From Nymphaea colorata (taxonomy: Eukaryota; Streptophyta; Magnoliopsida; Nymphaeales; Nymphaeaceae), in assembly GCF_008831285.2 (NCBI RefSeq), contig NC_045147.1, positions 13,370,854-13,434,853 on the forward strand: DNA of 64,000 bases, read 5' to 3'. How positions within the stretch are numbered: the first letter of the stretch is position 1; every line of letters begins with the position of its first letter. This document shows positions 61,807-64,000 of this stretch, one piece after another. The notes below the pieces were generated by a model. That model was not told where the DNA came from. It did not search any database and was given only the letters and a program-made list of their open reading frames with translations. The translations under genes and the position numbers were made by a program.

Positions 61807-64000
61807 GTTTTGCTTTGGCTGATTACTTTTCAATATTCACCACACTCCTGGAATCTGTTGGTTGAATTGGTGCATATGAATCACATCCAGTCAGAATGTG
61901 GTCACAGATAGGAACAGAAGAATGTCGCTGTCCACATGTAAAAAGTAGAGTTAGTCCTCTAGATTGGTCTGATTCACTAGAAGTTGGTCTGAAACATTCT
62001 TTTCTTCTGATGCTGCTGACAGAAATGCAGTTGTACCATGTTCTTATCTATTGCTTGATTCAAACCAACTATGCTTTGCAATTTTGTTTAGTTGATTAAT
62101 TCATTTGTTATGATTGACGACTTCCAAAGATCCATTCCTTGCTTTTGAAGCGGGGATAGAGTTTTCTCTTGCAATGCCCACATGCCATATCTTTTAATTG
62201 TCTTAGTGGATTTCATAAATCTGAAATAGAAAAGTGTTATTGTTTATTTTTTCAAAATCCAAAAGATATTTGCAAACTTTACCGGATGGAACCATGTGGA
62301 CATTCACGTGATGTATACATATAGAAGAAAATTTTCACATTCATTTGACTGAACTGCACTCAAGTATTTTAGCTGTGGGAGAACATAACATGGATTGTGG
62401 CGGGTGCAATCAATCAGAACCATTTCCTTGGGAGAAATGAGTCTACAGTAAGCTTTATCAGTGGAATGTCTTGTTAGGCTGCCTAGTTTCAAGTGTCATT
62501 GTAATGCTTTTATGATTCCTCTTTACACTTCCCATAACAAATTGCTCCTCCATCAACCCAATTTGCACCACCTCCCTTCTCCTTTTCATCTCATGTCAGG
62601 CTATAGTGCTCAGTTCTTGATCCACATAGCATCATTTTTCTCCCTTCTCATGCTGCTCTACGATTTCATGTTATGCTGAAGTTGTTCTTTCTCCTCCTCA
62701 CGACCCCTTTCCTACAAATTATGTTTTGAAGTTTTTTTTTTTTTTCCAAGTAAAATTGTCCATGTCTTCTTGTAAGGTTCCCTTGGGAACTTTTATTATT
62801 TATCTGCTTGTCAATTCTTGGAGTTCTTCAAAGGCAACTTATGTTTTGGGCTAATTAACAATGTGCATGGGTTGGTCCTGAAGGTGTGTTTGATACACGG
62901 CCAAAAGTACACCCTCATTCATGTTTCTCTGGACTTCTGTTTTGGGCATATCTTATTTTTCACGAAGTCTTAGATAAGGCTATCTGCCTCAAGTACTGCA
63001 AAATATTTTCCTTGATTCCTTGGTCGATATTTTATTTGTTGATCCATAGCCTGAGGTTTTGGGTGTGGTAAAATTAAAATTGTTTTGGCGGCTGTAAAGA
63101 GTAATTGTTTTAACGATTGTGGCATGTGGAGTTTGTTTGTCTTTCCATTTATATCATTACTTTTTAGGATTTTCCTATTATTTGAGTTTGTTGATGGTTG
63201 GGTTGGTGTTCTAGGGGCTGCTAATGATAGGAAGAGTAAGTTGGGGTAAGAAGCGGTAAGATCAGGATCAACTCGGGTCCAATTTCTCTGAAATGTTGTA
63301 GATTGTGCTGTGGCACTTGCCAAGCTGGTGGTCTCAACATGGTGGAGGCACGCTGTGAATGGAGTTTGCCAAACTGTTATCAGCTGCAGTTGACTTTCCT
63401 AGTTACACTGGTGTTTCTGCTGTATCTCCCTCAGGTTGCATGTTAGGCTTATCTGAATTTGTGAAGCATCAAGGTTGTTTTGTTGGCACAACTGTGACTG
63501 CGACTCTGAAGAATTATGATTGAGTCCTATAGGATAAATGGCAGTTCTAATCTTATAGATAGTTTAAGATTCTTTATAGCAATTGAGCGAACATGAATGT
63601 GATTCTTTTTGACGGTAAATTTTTATTTCGGCCAATTGTGTTTTCTGGTATCTCCTGTTGGAAAAAGTGAATGGTACTAGATGCAAGTATTTTTTTTTGT
63701 GAAAGTTTGGGAATTTCATTGTGCGGGGGTAATGTTACTCTGACAATACAAGATAATAATTTTAAGGGGTGCAAAAACCTGTTATACATCCATTAGATGG
63801 TCGTATCACTCAATGCTTGATGTAGGATGGCTAGTTTTAAGAATTTTGAAAAACTCAACATTTTAATAAGGCAAAGATTTAACCTGGAAACTAAAGAAGA
63901 ATGCATTAAAAGTTATGAAGGCCACCAATGCCCACATGTACATCTTGAAGTTTATTCGTATTCAATCGAGACGCCTGCTGGAGTGGTTCTTTGAATTTAT
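61807..64000. other. LCB1 downstream region
   Basis: The start is LCB1 3' UTR. Beyond it lies AT-rich sequence with no recognisable coding exon on either strand; the longest minus frame (62970-63323) lacks motifs. A gene continuing outside the window cannot be excluded. Confidence 0.6.

Overview
The window is plant nuclear DNA. It carries GT-AG introns, plant-specific gene families, a nuclear copy of organellar 23S rRNA, hAT transposon debris and many AT-rich microsatellites. A flowering plant is certain from the gene set (PRR with CCT domain, PSRP1, DUF620, NHL, LCB1). Which lineage cannot be decided from the sequence; the repeat-rich intergenic DNA and kilobase introns indicate a medium or large genome. 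No bacterial-type operons, CRISPR arrays or viral genes were seen.

Layout. 74-4186 (+): EMC8/9, an ER membrane protein complex subunit, 5 exons. 4845-8941 (-): PSRP1, the plastid long-form ribosome hibernation factor, 5 exons, tail to tail with EMC8/9. 8942-14120: repeat-rich intergenic DNA with an 81-bp minisatellite. 14121-14432 (+): intronless histone H4. 16723-19114 (+): DUF620 protein, 3 exons. 22153-22602 (-): small conserved plastid-type protein of unknown function. 22603-37617: about 15 kb without a supportable gene, holding MITE-like elements, dispersed GAGCTCGA-type repeats and a decayed plastid 23S rRNA fragment. 37618-42694 (+): pseudo-response regulator of the PRR5/PRR9 type, 8 exons, with evening elements and a G-box upstream. 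45088-45822 (+): NHL/LEA_2 membrane protein. 45823-51414: repeats. 51415-61806 (+): LCB1 subunit of serine palmitoyltransferase, 12 exons, whose 5.1-kb intron 7 holds a 3.5-kb antisense hAT transposon killed by three in-frame stops. 61807-64000: no gene seen.

The genes are unrelated housekeeping and regulatory loci: ER protein biogenesis, plastid translation control, chromatin, circadian clock, sphingolipid synthesis. They do not form a pathway cluster, and I found no convincing new multi-gene system. The most interesting points are a 75-nt, stop-free, in-frame intron inside the dimerisation domain of PSRP1, which could be retained to make a second protein isoform; the evening-element cluster upstream of the PRR gene; and the nonsense-riddled hAT element with a filler-like intron inside LCB1. 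Exon limits were set by hand from splice signals, phase and remembered family conservation; all translate in frame, but none has transcript support here.
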